DNA of 64,000 nt, from positions 62,001 to 126,000 of the forward strand of contig NZ_BAAAUX010000011.1 in assembly GCF_039534165.1 (NCBI RefSeq). The letters run 5' to 3'. The first letter of the stretch is position 1, and each line of letters begins with the position of its first letter. The position numbers were made by a program, and so were the translations under genes. The notes under the pieces are model-generated. The model did not search any database and was not told the origin of the DNA. It worked only from the letters and a program-made list of their open reading frames with translations. Source of the DNA: Saccharopolyspora_D taberi. Lineage in GTDB: Bacteria > Actinomycetota > Actinomycetes > Mycobacteriales > Pseudonocardiaceae. Positions 8,663 to 16,703 of this stretch are shown here, piece after piece.

Positions 8663-9289
8663 ATGGGCAGCACCGGACCGCGCGGACGGATCGACAAGCG
8701 GCAGGCGATCCTGGACGCGGCGTTCACCGTCTTCGCCCGCGAGGGCTACGCGCAGGCCGGGGTGGACGCGATCGCCGCCGAGGCGGGGGTCGCGAAGGCG
8801 ACCGTCTACAACCACTTCGGCGACAAGGAGACCCTGCTGCACGAGGCGGTCGGGGTCTGCGCCGACCGGGCGCTGACCGACAACCTCGCGGTGGTGGAGC
8901 GGCTCGCGGGCGGCGAAGACCTGCGCGAAACGCTGGAGGACGCCGGGTTCCGGTTCCTCCAGTGCTACTGCGATCCTCGCTCGACCGCGCTGCGGCGGCT
9001 GCTCGCCGCGGAGATCAACCAGTTCCCCGATCTGCTCGACATCGTCGACGGCCGGGCGGCCGACCGCGTCACTGACGCTCTCGCCGACCGGCTCGCGCGG
9101 CTCGCCGTCGCCGGCCGCCTGCGGATCGACGATCCGCTCCAGGCCGCCGAGCAGTTCGCCGCGCTGTTGACCGGGCCCGCCGCCACGCGGAGCCGGTTCG
9201 GCACCCGGGACGTTTCCGAAGAGGAGCTTCGTTCCGTGGCCCGGTCCGCCGTTGGGACTTTCCTCCGCGCTTTTGGTTCGGTGGACTGA
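8663..9289 (+). CDS. TetR-family transcriptional repressor
   Basis: 208 aa. N-terminal helix-turn-helix with the typical pattern 'AEAGVAKATVYNHFGDKETL', then an all-helical ligand/dimer domain of the TetR_C (AcrR-like) type. ATG at 8663. It faces the SDR gene across a palindromic site and probably represses it and itself. The ligand is unknown. Its stop lies 11 nt from the stop of the convergent PucR-type gene. Confidence 0.88.
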   Translation: MGSTGPRGRIDKRQAILDAAFTVFAREGYAQAGVDAIAAEAGVAKATVYNHFGDKETLLHEAVGVCADRALTDNLAVVERLAGGEDLRETLEDAGFRFLQCYCDPRSTALRRLLAAEINQFPDLLDIVDGRAADRVTDALADRLARLAVAGRLRIDDPLQAAEQFAALLTGPAATRSRFGTRDVSEEELRSVARSAVGTFLRAFGSVD

Positions 9290-9300
9290 AAAGCGGTCGC

Positions 9301-10617
9301 TCAGTCCTGGGTCAGCAAGCGCTCGGCGCGCAGTGCGATCTCCAGGTTCAGGCGCTCGTCCGCGTCGGTCAGCCGGTCGCCGAACAGACCCTCCAGCTGG
9401 TGCATCCGGTAGCGGACGGTCTGCGGGTGCACGCCGAGGCGTTCGGCGAGTTCCGGTGCACTGCCCCGGGATTGCAGCCAGACGAGCAGGGTTTCGGTCA
9501 ACCGCGCCCGCTGCTTGACCGTCAGGCCGTCCAGCGGGGCCAGGCTGCGCGCGCTCAGTTCCCGGATCAGGAACTCGTCGCTGAGCAGCCACAGCGTGGT
9601 GAGGTGGTCCGAGCAGCGGGTGACCGGGGCGTCGGCCAGGACGCCGCGCTGCACCAGGCCGATCACGCGTCGCGCCCAGCGCAGCGAGAGCGCGGCCTCG
9701 CTGATCCGCACCCGGGGTCCGATCGCGGCCCGCCAGCCCTTCATCCCCGACTCCAGCGCCGCGACGTCGGTGATCTCGTCGGTGAGCAGCAGGCACGGCT
9801 CCGCGCCTTCGAGGTCGACGAGCGCTTCCGGGCCGATCGCGGGGCTGCTGCGCGCGTGCTGGTCGGAGATCGGTTCCAGGGCGACCATCGTGACCCACTC
9901 CGGCAGCTTCCAGCGGGCGCTGCCCGCCAGATCGGCCAGCGTCTGCGGGGAGGCAGGCGGGTCGGCCAGGATCAGCTCCAGCAGCCGCCGCTTGCGCCGC
10001 GCCATCGTGCCCGCGGCCCGTTCCTGCGCCTCGGTGTAGCCCTCGATCGACAGCGCGGACAGCTCGTCGACGTAGGCGAAGATGGCTTCCGCGCAGACGC
10101 ACAGGATGTCGACCGGAACCCCCTGCTTCTGCCCGAACTCCGCGATGTGGCGCCACGCCACGCGTCCGCCCACCCGGTAGGCGGTCTGCAGGCAGTCCAG
10201 GCTGCGGCCCTCGGTGAACTCCATCCTGCCGCGCAGCCGGAACACCTCGCGCCAGTCCTCGTGGGAGCGGACGTCGTCGCGGATGTTCGACAGCGGGTAC
10301 AGGATCGCGTGCTCGACGGCCTGGGTGAAGTAGACGCCGAAAACGCCGTCCAGCGGCTGGGCGTACTCGGGCACCACGTGCTGGATCTCGCGCACCATGG
10401 CCTTGGCCAGGCCGCCGACGTACGGGCGGAACCGGTCGGCGAATTCCCGGGGCATCACCGACCACAGCCGTTTCGCGCGGCCGAGCGCGTTCGGTTCGGC
10501 GTCCATCGCGGCACGCAACTCCGACGTGCCGCGCGGCGGATCGCCGCGGCGCACCCGCGGTCCGGGCCTCGAGCTCGGACCGGTCCTGGTGTCGCCGGCC
10601 CCGACGTCGAACGTCAT
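9301..10617 (-). CDS. PucR/CdaR-type transcriptional regulator
   Basis: 438 aa. A long N-terminal region rich in helices precedes a degenerate GGDEF-like middle domain and a C-terminal PucR helix-turn-helix ('LAERLGVHPQTVRYRMHQLE' near the end). Such regulators control purine, amino-acid or secondary-metabolite genes in actinomycetes. The ATG at 10617 is preferred over the upstream GTG at 10638 because AGGGGAA sits just before it. No target is evident: the upstream 645 bp hold no other gene on this strand. Family call is confident, role unknown. Confidence 0.82.
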   Translation of the reverse strand: MTFDVGAGDTRTGPSSRPGPRVRRGDPPRGTSELRAAMDAEPNALGRAKRLWSVMPREFADRFRPYVGGLAKAMVREIQHVVPEYAQPLDGVFGVYFTQAVEHAILYPLSNIRDDVRSHEDWREVFRLRGRMEFTEGRSLDCLQTAYRVGGRVAWRHIAEFGQKQGVPVDILCVCAEAIFAYVDELSALSIEGYTEAQERAAGTMARRKRRLLELILADPPASPQTLADLAGSARWKLPEWVTMVALEPISDQHARSSPAIGPEALVDLEGAEPCLLLTDEITDVAALESGMKGWRAAIGPRVRISEAALSLRWARRVIGLVQRGVLADAPVTRCSDHLTTLWLLSDEFLIRELSARSLAPLDGLTVKQRARLTETLLVWLQSRGSAPELAERLGVHPQTVRYRMHQLEGLFGDRLTDADERLNLEIALRAERLLTQD

Positions 10618-11262
10618 TGCTTCCCCTACGTCGCACACAAACTGCCGTTACATCGTTTCAACACGCGTAAGCATTTTGTAATCCACGGAACATAATTTCA
10701 CGGCGCTCGGGGTGTCAACACAGCGGATTCACTGTTTGCCTTCGCACATGCGAGTTTCGGCCGTTCGGGTGGACTTCGCCCAATTCCGTGCCAATTTCGG
10801 GCGCCGACACCCGCGCGCCCATGACAAAAGTTGTCACTTCGGGGTCGGGCGGGTGCCCACCCCCGCGCGCATTCCGTGACCGCCCCGGTCAGCCGCCCGG
10901 GAGAGCGATCTCACGATCCGGAAAGATGACTTCTTTTCATGTTTCACCGTCAACTACCCACCGGCGGCCCCGAATCCGGCCACCGGCGACCCCGAATCCG
11001 GCGCATCGATCACGGGGGCGCGAACCGGCGGGACAGCAACTCGTTCCCCCGTGACAATTTCCAAAGAATGCGGCGAATGGCGCGGCTCCTCGCGCACCAC
11101 ATCCTTGCCAACCGCGATCGAGCCGCACTAATCTCCACCGCGGCAGGGCAATCGGGAATTCACGAACACTTTTTCCGGACGTCTTCCGGCCTTTCCTCCC
11201 GGCCCTCGCTTTCGAGAACCCGATCCGCACCGGAATCGTCCCCATTGATGAGGAGATCCGCC
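10618..11262. other. 645-bp intergenic region without a recognisable gene
   Basis: Divergent spacer between the PucR-type regulator and the DUF6801 gene. It is less GC-biased than its flanks near 10640-10760. It contains a TCGCA-CA-TGCGA palindrome at 10742-10753 and a 22-bp tandem duplication at 10959-11002. Open frames across it lack start signals and coding character. Confidence 0.6.
10959..11002. repeat. 22-bp tandem duplication
   Basis: Two adjacent copies (10959-10980 and 10981-11002) of CACCGGCGRCCCCGAATCCGGC-type sequence, identical at 21 of 22 positions, in the non-coding spacer upstream of the DUF6801 gene. Confidence 0.7.
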
Positions 11263-11895
11263 ATGCCACTGAGCTCGACCTCTACCCGCCGGGCCGCCGC
11301 CGTCGTCGCGGCGGCGGGCATCGCGTCGCTGACCGCCTTCGCCGGGCCGGCGCTGGCCGAGCAGGAGACCACGGGCACCGCGATGGCCCCCGTGGCCAAG
11401 GACGTCACCTTCACCTGTGAGTTCCCCATGGTCGGCGCGCGGCCGACGCAGGCCAAGGTCAACGCCACCTTCCCGGACGGCGCGAAGGTCGGCGAGCCGA
11501 TCAACGTCACCGACTTCAAGGTGGACGTGACCATCGACGAGCAGACCGCCGACGCGCTGCGGCTGATCGGCGGCGCCTCGGTGGAGGGCTCCGCCGCGAC
11601 CGGCGTGGACGTCAACGTCAACGGCACCGACCTGGGCGTCACGCTCAACGGCCTGAGCATCCCGTCCACCCCGGTCCCGGAGAGCGGTCCGCTCAACACC
11701 ACGATCGTCGGCCCCATCCCGGGCCTGACGGTCAAGCAGCCCGGCGAGGTCACCTTCGCCGTCGGCAGCACCTTCACCGGCAAGATCACCCCGCGGACCG
11801 CCGACGGCGGCGAGACCGAGCTGGGCACGTTCGACCTGCCCTGCACCCTCGACCAGGGCCAGGACCCGGCCCTGGCCTCGGTCCCCGTCCAGTAA
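11263..11895 (+). CDS. Secreted DUF6801-type protein
   Basis: 210 aa, exported. Signal peptide (Arg-Arg start, 'AAAVVAAAGIASLTAFAG', ALA-E cleavage near residue 32) is followed by a beta-rich region of the DUF6801 type, beginning 'DVTFTCEFPMVG' and ending with a second cysteine in 'FDLPCTLDQ'; the two Cys could form a disulfide closing the domain. ATG at 11263 has AGGAGAT seven bases upstream. Domain function is unknown. The leader sequence AGGAGATCCGC before the start is shared with the next secreted gene, suggesting related expression. The gene ends 7 nt before the assembly gap. Confidence 0.8.
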   Translation: MPLSSTSTRRAAAVVAAAGIASLTAFAGPALAEQETTGTAMAPVAKDVTFTCEFPMVGARPTQAKVNATFPDGAKVGEPINVTDFKVDVTIDEQTADALRLIGGASVEGSAATGVDVNVNGTDLGVTLNGLSIPSTPVPESGPLNTTIVGPIPGLTVKQPGEVTFAVGSTFTGKITPRTADGGETELGTFDLPCTLDQGQDPALASVPVQ

Positions 11896-11901
11896 CGGCG
11901 G

Positions 11902-11929
11902 NNNNNNNNNNNNNNNNNNNNNNNNNNNN
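11902..11929. other. Assembly gap (28 N)
   Basis: Run of unresolved bases between two secreted-protein genes. Its true length is unknown; imperfect 21-22 bp repeats lie just downstream, so a collapsed repeat is a likely cause. Confidence 0.98.
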
Positions 11930-11957
11930 CGCCGCGGGCCACCGCCATCCCTCCACT

Positions 11958-12020
11958 GTGCACAGTCCTTTCCCAGGGCACGCACGGTCCTTTCCCGACG
12001 GTGCACAGTCCATTCCCACC
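11958..12020. repeat. Three imperfect 21-22 bp tandem repeats
   Basis: Units at 11958, 11980 and 12001 share the pattern GYGCACRGTCCWTTCCC. They lie in the non-coding spacer between the assembly gap and the second secreted gene. More copies may be hidden in the gap. Confidence 0.7.
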
Positions 12021-12063
12021 GGCCGGACGCCGGTGTTCCCACTCATATCCAGGAGATCCGCAC

Positions 12064-12678
12064 ATGACGCGAATCCAACGCAAGGCCGTCGGCGGGGTCG
12101 CCGCGCTGGGCACCGCCGCCGCGCTGGTGGGTGCCGTGGTGACCCCCGGCACCGCCGAGGCCGCCATCGACCTGCACTACAAGGTCTCCGGCACCGCGCA
12201 CGTGGTCAAGATGAACGCCGACATCCCGATCGAGGGTGTGGTCGACGTCCAGCTCAACGGCGCCACCGGCGAGTTCACCAGCCAGTTCCGGCAGACCAGC
12301 GTGCCGCGGGTGAAGTTCAAGGCGTTCGGCACCTTCGACAGCGAGGTCGACGTCGAGTTCTTCGAGTCGGCCCCGTCCCACGGCAAGATCCAGAACGGCA
12401 AGGTGGCCTTCGACCTGCCGCTGCAGATCCGGCTGCAGAACATCACCGCCATCGGCATGCCCTTCGGCGGTGGCCCGGACTGCGTGCAGAAGCAGCCGCC
12501 GTCGCTGGTGCTGAACTCCACCACCCCGTTCGTGCCCGCCGAGGGCGGCGAGCTGGCCAGCGCCCCGTACGCGCTGTCGGAGTGGAGCGACGGCTGCGGC
12601 CAGTTCACCGGCCTGATCAACATGAACTCGACCGGACCGGACAACACCGCCCAGGTCAAGCTCACCAACATCAAGTGA
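12064..12678 (+). CDS. Secreted protein of unknown function
   Basis: 204 aa. Signal peptide ('GGVAALGTAAALVGAVV', AEA-A cleavage near residue 36) and a mature, beta-strand-rich domain with two cysteines ('GPDCVQK' and 'SDGCGQF'). ATG at 12064 has AGGAG nine bases upstream. No named family was recognised. Size, export, paired cysteines and a leader nearly identical to that of the preceding DUF6801 gene suggest a functionally linked pair. A strong terminator follows and separates it from the SARP gene. Confidence 0.75.
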   Translation: MTRIQRKAVGGVAALGTAAALVGAVVTPGTAEAAIDLHYKVSGTAHVVKMNADIPIEGVVDVQLNGATGEFTSQFRQTSVPRVKFKAFGTFDSEVDVEFFESAPSHGKIQNGKVAFDLPLQIRLQNITAIGMPFGGGPDCVQKQPPSLVLNSTTPFVPAEGGELASAPYALSEWSDGCGQFTGLINMNSTGPDNTAQVKLTNIK

Positions 12679-12694
12679 CCCACCCCGCACCACC

Positions 12695-12729
12695 ACTCGT
12701 CCCGGCTGCGCTCGCCCGCCGGGACGAGT
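12695..12729 (+). terminator. Hairpin terminator after the second secreted gene
   Basis: Perfect 12-bp stem (ACTCGTCCCGGC with its complement at 12718-12729) and 11-nt loop, followed by TGGTTT, 16 nt after the stop codon. Confidence 0.8.
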
Positions 12730-12763
12730 TGGTTTCGCACCTGTCACCGAGCAGGAGAGCCGC

Positions 12764-14482
12764 ATGAGTCTGCGAATCAACGTCCTCGGGCCGCTGGAAG
12801 TGCTGCGCGGCGACGAGATCGTCACCCCGTCCCAGCCGAAGCTGCGCAGGCTTCTCGTCCTGCTCGCGGCCGAACCCGGTTCGGTGGTGCGGATCGAGAC
12901 GATCACCCGGGAGCTGTGGGGGACGGCCCCGACCGACAAGCACTGCCGGACCATCCAGACCTACGTTTCCCAGCTGCGCAAGGTGATCTGCCCGGCCGGG
13001 GCGCTCACCCACGTCTCCCGGGTCGGCTACCGCCTCGACGGCGCACGGCTCGACCTCGGCGATCTTCTCGCGCACCGCGACGCCGAGGAGCCGGACACCT
13101 CCGCGCTGGCGCTGTGCCGCGGTGAGGCGCTGGCCGACGTCTCGCTCGGCCCGGTCCTGGAGCAGCACAAGGCCCGCATCGACGCGATCCGCATCGACGT
13201 GCTCGACCGGTACCTGCGGTCGTGCCTGCGCCAGGAGCGACCGCAGGCGGTGCTGGACCAGGCCGACCGGATCACCCGCGAGGACGGCAGGCACGAGGGG
13301 CTCTACACCAGCCTGCTGCTGGCCTTCGCCGCCGTGGGACGGCGTTCGGAGGGCATCGACGTCTTCCACCGGTTGCGCCGCAAGCGGCTCGACGACGGCG
13401 TCGGCGAACCGGGACCGTCGGTGCAGGCGGCCTACCGCGAGGTCCTCGCCGAGTCCCCGGCCGACACCGCGCGCCTGTGCGAGGCACCGGCCCAGCTCCC
13501 GCCGGACCCGGCCGGCTTCGCCGGATTCACCCGCGAACTGCGCATCGCCGAGGCCGCGCTGACCGGCGAGCCGGGCGCGGTGGCGATCGTCGGTTCCCCC
13601 GGGTCGGGCAAGTCCGCGTTCTGCGCCCGGCTGGCGAACCGGGTGAGCCACCTGTTCCCCGACGGCCAGCTGCACGCCGACCTGTCGGTCCAGAACGCCT
13701 CCGAGGCGCTGGCCGGTTTCCTCAAGGCGTTGCGGCCCGACGACCGCGTTCCGGACAACCTGCACGAACGCGTCCGGCGGTTCCAGGACTGCACGACCGG
13801 CGCGCGGATCCTGGTCTTCGCCGACAACGTCGGCGACCGCGCCGAAGCCGCCCTGCTGCGCCCGAACTCCCCGGTCGGGGCGGTGCTGCTGGCCTGCCCG
13901 TCCCGGATCCCGGTCGACCTGGCCACCACGATCGTCGAGCTGCCCCGGCTCGGCACCCGGGAGCTGCTGGAGATGTTCGCCTTCCGGGTCGGCGACACCA
14001 GGATCGAACGCGAACCCGAGGAGGCGCGGGCGCTGCTGACCCGCTGCTCCGGGCTGCCGATCGCGGTGGCGTCGCTGGCTTCGCTGCTGCGGCGGCGTCC
14101 GCACTGGTCGATCGCGCGGGTGCTGCGCCGGGTCCGGGAGAACCGCCTCGCCTTCGGTGACGACGAGCTCGCGCGCAGCGTGCGCCGGGTGCTGACCGCG
14201 CTCGGCCGCACCGAGCGGGAGGCCCTGTTCGAGCTGGTCCGGCGCGCTCCGGAGCAGGAGTCGATGTCGGTCCGGTGGGCCGCGGGTGTGCTGGAGGTCC
14301 CGGTGGGCGAGGCCGAGCAGATCCTGGAGCGCCTGGTGGAGCACCGGCTGACCGATCCGGTCGTCACCGACTCCGTCTCGGCGGCCAGCCGGTACCGGAT
14401 CGACCCGCTCTACCGGTCCGCGGTGCGCGAGATCGCCGAGCCGGCGACCGGCGAGGCCGTGCGCACTATCCGTGCGTGGTGA
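12764..14482 (+). CDS. SARP-family pathway activator with NB-ARC ATPase domain (AfsR-like)
   Basis: 572-aa cytoplasmic regulator. Residues 1-90 form an OmpR-type winged helix ('INVLGPLEVLRGDEI', 'IQTYVSQLRKV'); 95-250 the bacterial transcriptional activation domain (BTAD); then an NB-ARC-like ATPase with P-loop 'IVGSPGSGKS' near residue 275 and sensor-like 'GLPIAVASLASLL'. No TPR tail like that of full AfsR. ATG at 12764 with AGGAGAG upstream. SARPs bind direct repeats near -35 and switch on antibiotic or lipid clusters. It is encoded head-on to the PKS operon and its last 17 bp overlap the 3' end of the glycosyltransferase gene, so it is the probable cluster activator. Confidence 0.88.
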   Translation: MSLRINVLGPLEVLRGDEIVTPSQPKLRRLLVLLAAEPGSVVRIETITRELWGTAPTDKHCRTIQTYVSQLRKVICPAGALTHVSRVGYRLDGARLDLGDLLAHRDAEEPDTSALALCRGEALADVSLGPVLEQHKARIDAIRIDVLDRYLRSCLRQERPQAVLDQADRITREDGRHEGLYTSLLLAFAAVGRRSEGIDVFHRLRRKRLDDGVGEPGPSVQAAYREVLAESPADTARLCEAPAQLPPDPAGFAGFTRELRIAEAALTGEPGAVAIVGSPGSGKSAFCARLANRVSHLFPDGQLHADLSVQNASEALAGFLKALRPDDRVPDNLHERVRRFQDCTTGARILVFADNVGDRAEAALLRPNSPVGAVLLACPSRIPVDLATTIVELPRLGTRELLEMFAFRVGDTRIEREPEEARALLTRCSGLPIAVASLASLLRRRPHWSIARVLRRVRENRLAFGDDELARSVRRVLTALGRTEREALFELVRRAPEQESMSVRWAAGVLEVPVGEAEQILERLVEHRLTDPVVTDSVSAASRYRIDPLYRSAVREIAEPATGEAVRTIRAW

Positions 14483-15626
14483 GCGCTTCCAGGTGCCTCG
14501 CCGCGGCCGGTGCACCGCCCGCCCGCCGGAACGAGGCACCGATCTCCCGCGCTCGCTCGGCGTAGGCCGGTTCGCCCAGCACGTCCAGAACCGCGTCTCC
14601 GATGTCGCGCGCGGTCGCGCGGTCGAACCGCAGCCTGCGCCCGACGCCGGCGTCCACGACCTGCTGCGCGAGCACCGGCTGGTCGTCCCGAATCGGCGCC
14701 ACCACAAGCGGAACACCGTGCCACAGGCTCTCGCAGACCGTGTTGTGCCCGCCGTGGCAGACCACCAGCGCGGAGCGCTCGATCAGCCGGAGCTGCGGAA
14801 TCCGCCGCGCGACCAGCACTCCCGGCGGAACGTCGGTCAGCAGTCCGGCCGGGTCGGCCACCACGCCGTGGACGTCGGCGGTGAGCCCGCCCAGCGCGCG
14901 GACGCATTCGGCGAGGAACCTCCCGGACACGTCGGCGTTGGCGGTCCCGAGGGTGACCAGCGCCAGCGGTTTCCCGGAATCCGGCGCTTCCAGGTCCACA
15001 TCGGACCGTCCGGTCAGCGAAGGCCCGACGTAGCGCAGCTCGCCGTCGAGTTCGACCGCGGGCGGCCCGGCCAGCGCTTCGGTGCTGAAGGTGACGACCA
15101 GCCGCGGCGAGAAGCGGAAGTCCTCCCCCGTCCCGGCCGGCAGGCCGTGCCGGATGCGCAGGCCGTCCTGCAGGTGCTCGATCCAGCCCGCCACCTTCGA
15201 CATCGACCCGAGCGGATCGGTCAGCTCGGACGAGGTGCTGGCCGAGGTCGCCCACGGCAGTCCGGCCCGCGTGGCCACGAGCGCGCCCGCGAACGCCTGC
15301 TGGTCGGCCACGACCGCGTCCGGGGCGAAGTCCCGGACTGCCGCGTCGACACCGGGAACCATCGCGTCCGCGAGCGGGATCAGGTACTGCTCCCACAGGA
15401 AGCGCAGCGCGGCGAACCCGCGCAGTCCGGTGGGGCGTTTGGCGACCTCGAACGCGTCGGCCCCGCCCGCCGGGTAGACGTCCGGCTCGCCGCGCAGCTC
15501 CTCCGGAGGCGGGTGCGGGCAGGCCCAGGCGACGCAGTGGCCGCGGCCGCGCAGTTCGGCCGCCACGCCCAGCAGCGGGTTGACGTGCCCGGTCAGCGGT
15601 GGCACGACGAACAGGAACCTGCTCAT
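14466..15626 (-). CDS. Family-1 glycosyltransferase (macrolide/UGT type)
   Basis: 386 aa, GT-B fold. It starts 'MSRFLFVVPPLTGHVNPLL', typical of actinomycete MGT-type enzymes that move an NDP-sugar onto a lipid or polyketide hydroxyl. The C-terminal nucleotide-sugar site is visible as 'VVCHGGHNTVCESLWHGVPL' with the downstream 'DDQPVLAQQV'. ATG at 15626 overlaps the hydrolase stop (ATGA). Last gene of the PKS operon; by position it should glycosylate the PKS product, comparable in role to HglT in heterocyst glycolipid synthesis. Sugar and acceptor cannot be predicted. Its 3' end overlaps the convergent SARP gene by 17 bp. Confidence 0.88.
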   Translation of the reverse strand: MSRFLFVVPPLTGHVNPLLGVAAELRGRGHCVAWACPHPPPEELRGEPDVYPAGGADAFEVAKRPTGLRGFAALRFLWEQYLIPLADAMVPGVDAAVRDFAPDAVVADQQAFAGALVATRAGLPWATSASTSSELTDPLGSMSKVAGWIEHLQDGLRIRHGLPAGTGEDFRFSPRLVVTFSTEALAGPPAVELDGELRYVGPSLTGRSDVDLEAPDSGKPLALVTLGTANADVSGRFLAECVRALGGLTADVHGVVADPAGLLTDVPPGVLVARRIPQLRLIERSALVVCHGGHNTVCESLWHGVPLVVAPIRDDQPVLAQQVVDAGVGRRLRFDRATARDIGDAVLDVLGEPAYAERAREIGASFRRAGGAPAAARHLEALTTHG

Positions 15627-16414
15627 GCCGGCCCCGGCGCGTGCCTGCCGATCCAGTCCAGCAGGATCGACCGCACCTGGCGGTGCCGTTCGACCAGGAC
15701 CGAATGGCCCTCGTCGTCGAAGACGAACAGCTCTCCCCGCGGCAGCAGCGAGGTCAGCGCGTCGAGCCCGTCGGACTGGTAGCCCTGCCTGCCCAGGATG
15801 GACAGCACCGGGCAGTCGATGGCGCGGACCTCCTCCATGCTCATCAGCGGTCCGCGCGGCACTTCCTCGGCCATCGTCGTCGAGGTGATGCGCTCGGCCG
15901 CCATCCGGGCCAGCCGCCGGTGGTGCGCGCTGTAGTTGTTCTCGATCCAGTCGAAGTTGGCTTCGCTGCTGAGGAACTCGACGGTGTTGGCCAGCGTGCG
16001 GCGCATCTTGTCCGCCCACGACTCGGTCGGCGGCTCCGCCTCGATGCACACCAGGCTGCGGACCCGCTCCGGGTGCGCGGCGGCGAAGCTGTAGGCGATG
16101 GTGCCGCCGAAGCTGTTGCCGACCAGGTGCACCGGGCGGCGGACGTCCAGCGCGGCCAGCAGCTGTTCGAGGTCGGTCACGAAGTCGCCGATGGTGTAGC
16201 CGCTGGCGGGCCGGTCGGTCCGGCCGTGCCCGCGCAGGTCGTAGCTGATCACGTCCACGCCCGCGGCCGAGACCGGCGCGGCCAGCGTGAGGTGGAAGCT
16301 GGCGAGGCTGTCGGTCCCCATGCCGTGCAGGAACACCACCGACTCGGTGGGCTCGCCCGCCCCGCCGATCAGCTGGTAGTTCGTCCGCAGTCCGTTGACC
16401 ACCAGTTCCGGCAT
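15623..16414 (-). CDS. Alpha/beta hydrolase, candidate chain-releasing thioesterase
   Basis: 263 aa, single alpha/beta-hydrolase domain. The oxyanion region 'VVFLHGMGTDS', nucleophile elbow 'LVGNSFGGTIAY' and catalytic His in 'DDEGHSVLV' are all present, so it should be active. Neither PKS protein has a thioesterase domain, and this gene sits between the free ACP (4-nt gap) and the glycosyltransferase (ATGA overlap), so release or editing of the acyl chain is the best guess. It could instead act as a carboxylesterase on the finished product. ATG at 16414. Confidence 0.85.
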   Translation of the reverse strand: MPELVVNGLRTNYQLIGGAGEPTESVVFLHGMGTDSLASFHLTLAAPVSAAGVDVISYDLRGHGRTDRPASGYTIGDFVTDLEQLLAALDVRRPVHLVGNSFGGTIAYSFAAAHPERVRSLVCIEAEPPTESWADKMRRTLANTVEFLSSEANFDWIENNYSAHHRRLARMAAERITSTTMAEEVPRGPLMSMEEVRAIDCPVLSILGRQGYQSDGLDALTSLLPRGELFVFDDEGHSVLVERHRQVRSILLDWIGRHAPGPA

Positions 16415-16418
16415 GGTG

Positions 16419-16703
16419 TCAGCTCCCAGACGCGGTGCGGGCGGCCACGTAGTCGGCGATGTCGCCGACGGTCAGCGCGATCACCTCGTCGAGCGCCTTG
16501 TCGGCCAGGTACTCGGCGAGGTTGACCTGCTCGCCGAAGTGCTCGGCGAGGATGCCCGCGAAGGTCACCAGGTCGACGCTTTCCAGGCCGAGGTCGTCGT
16601 GGAAGGTGGTCTTGGGGGTGATCTCGGTGCCGAGCACCTCGGCGTCGCCGACCAGCGAGCTCAGCAGGCCTGCGACGACCGGGAAGGTCGGGTTCAGCGT
16701 CAT
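16419..16703 (-). CDS. Discrete acyl carrier protein
   Basis: 94-aa acidic helical carrier protein. The phosphopantetheine Ser42 lies in 'DDLGLESVDLVTF', where the usual Asp before Ser is Glu. Helix II continues 'FAGILAEHFGEQV'. ATG at 16703 overlaps the stop of the KS-AT-DH-PPTase gene (ATGA). It probably carries intermediates for that protein, which has no ACP of its own, and is likely primed by the PPTase domain fused to it. Confidence 0.9.
   Translation of the reverse strand: MTLNPTFPVVAGLLSSLVGDAEVLGTEITPKTTFHDDLGLESVDLVTFAGILAEHFGEQVNLAEYLADKALDEVIALTVGDIADYVAARTASGS

Noticed and set aside
11902..11929. Open frames reading through the N run
   Set aside because: They contain undefined residues, lie antisense to the secreted-protein genes, and cannot be supported.
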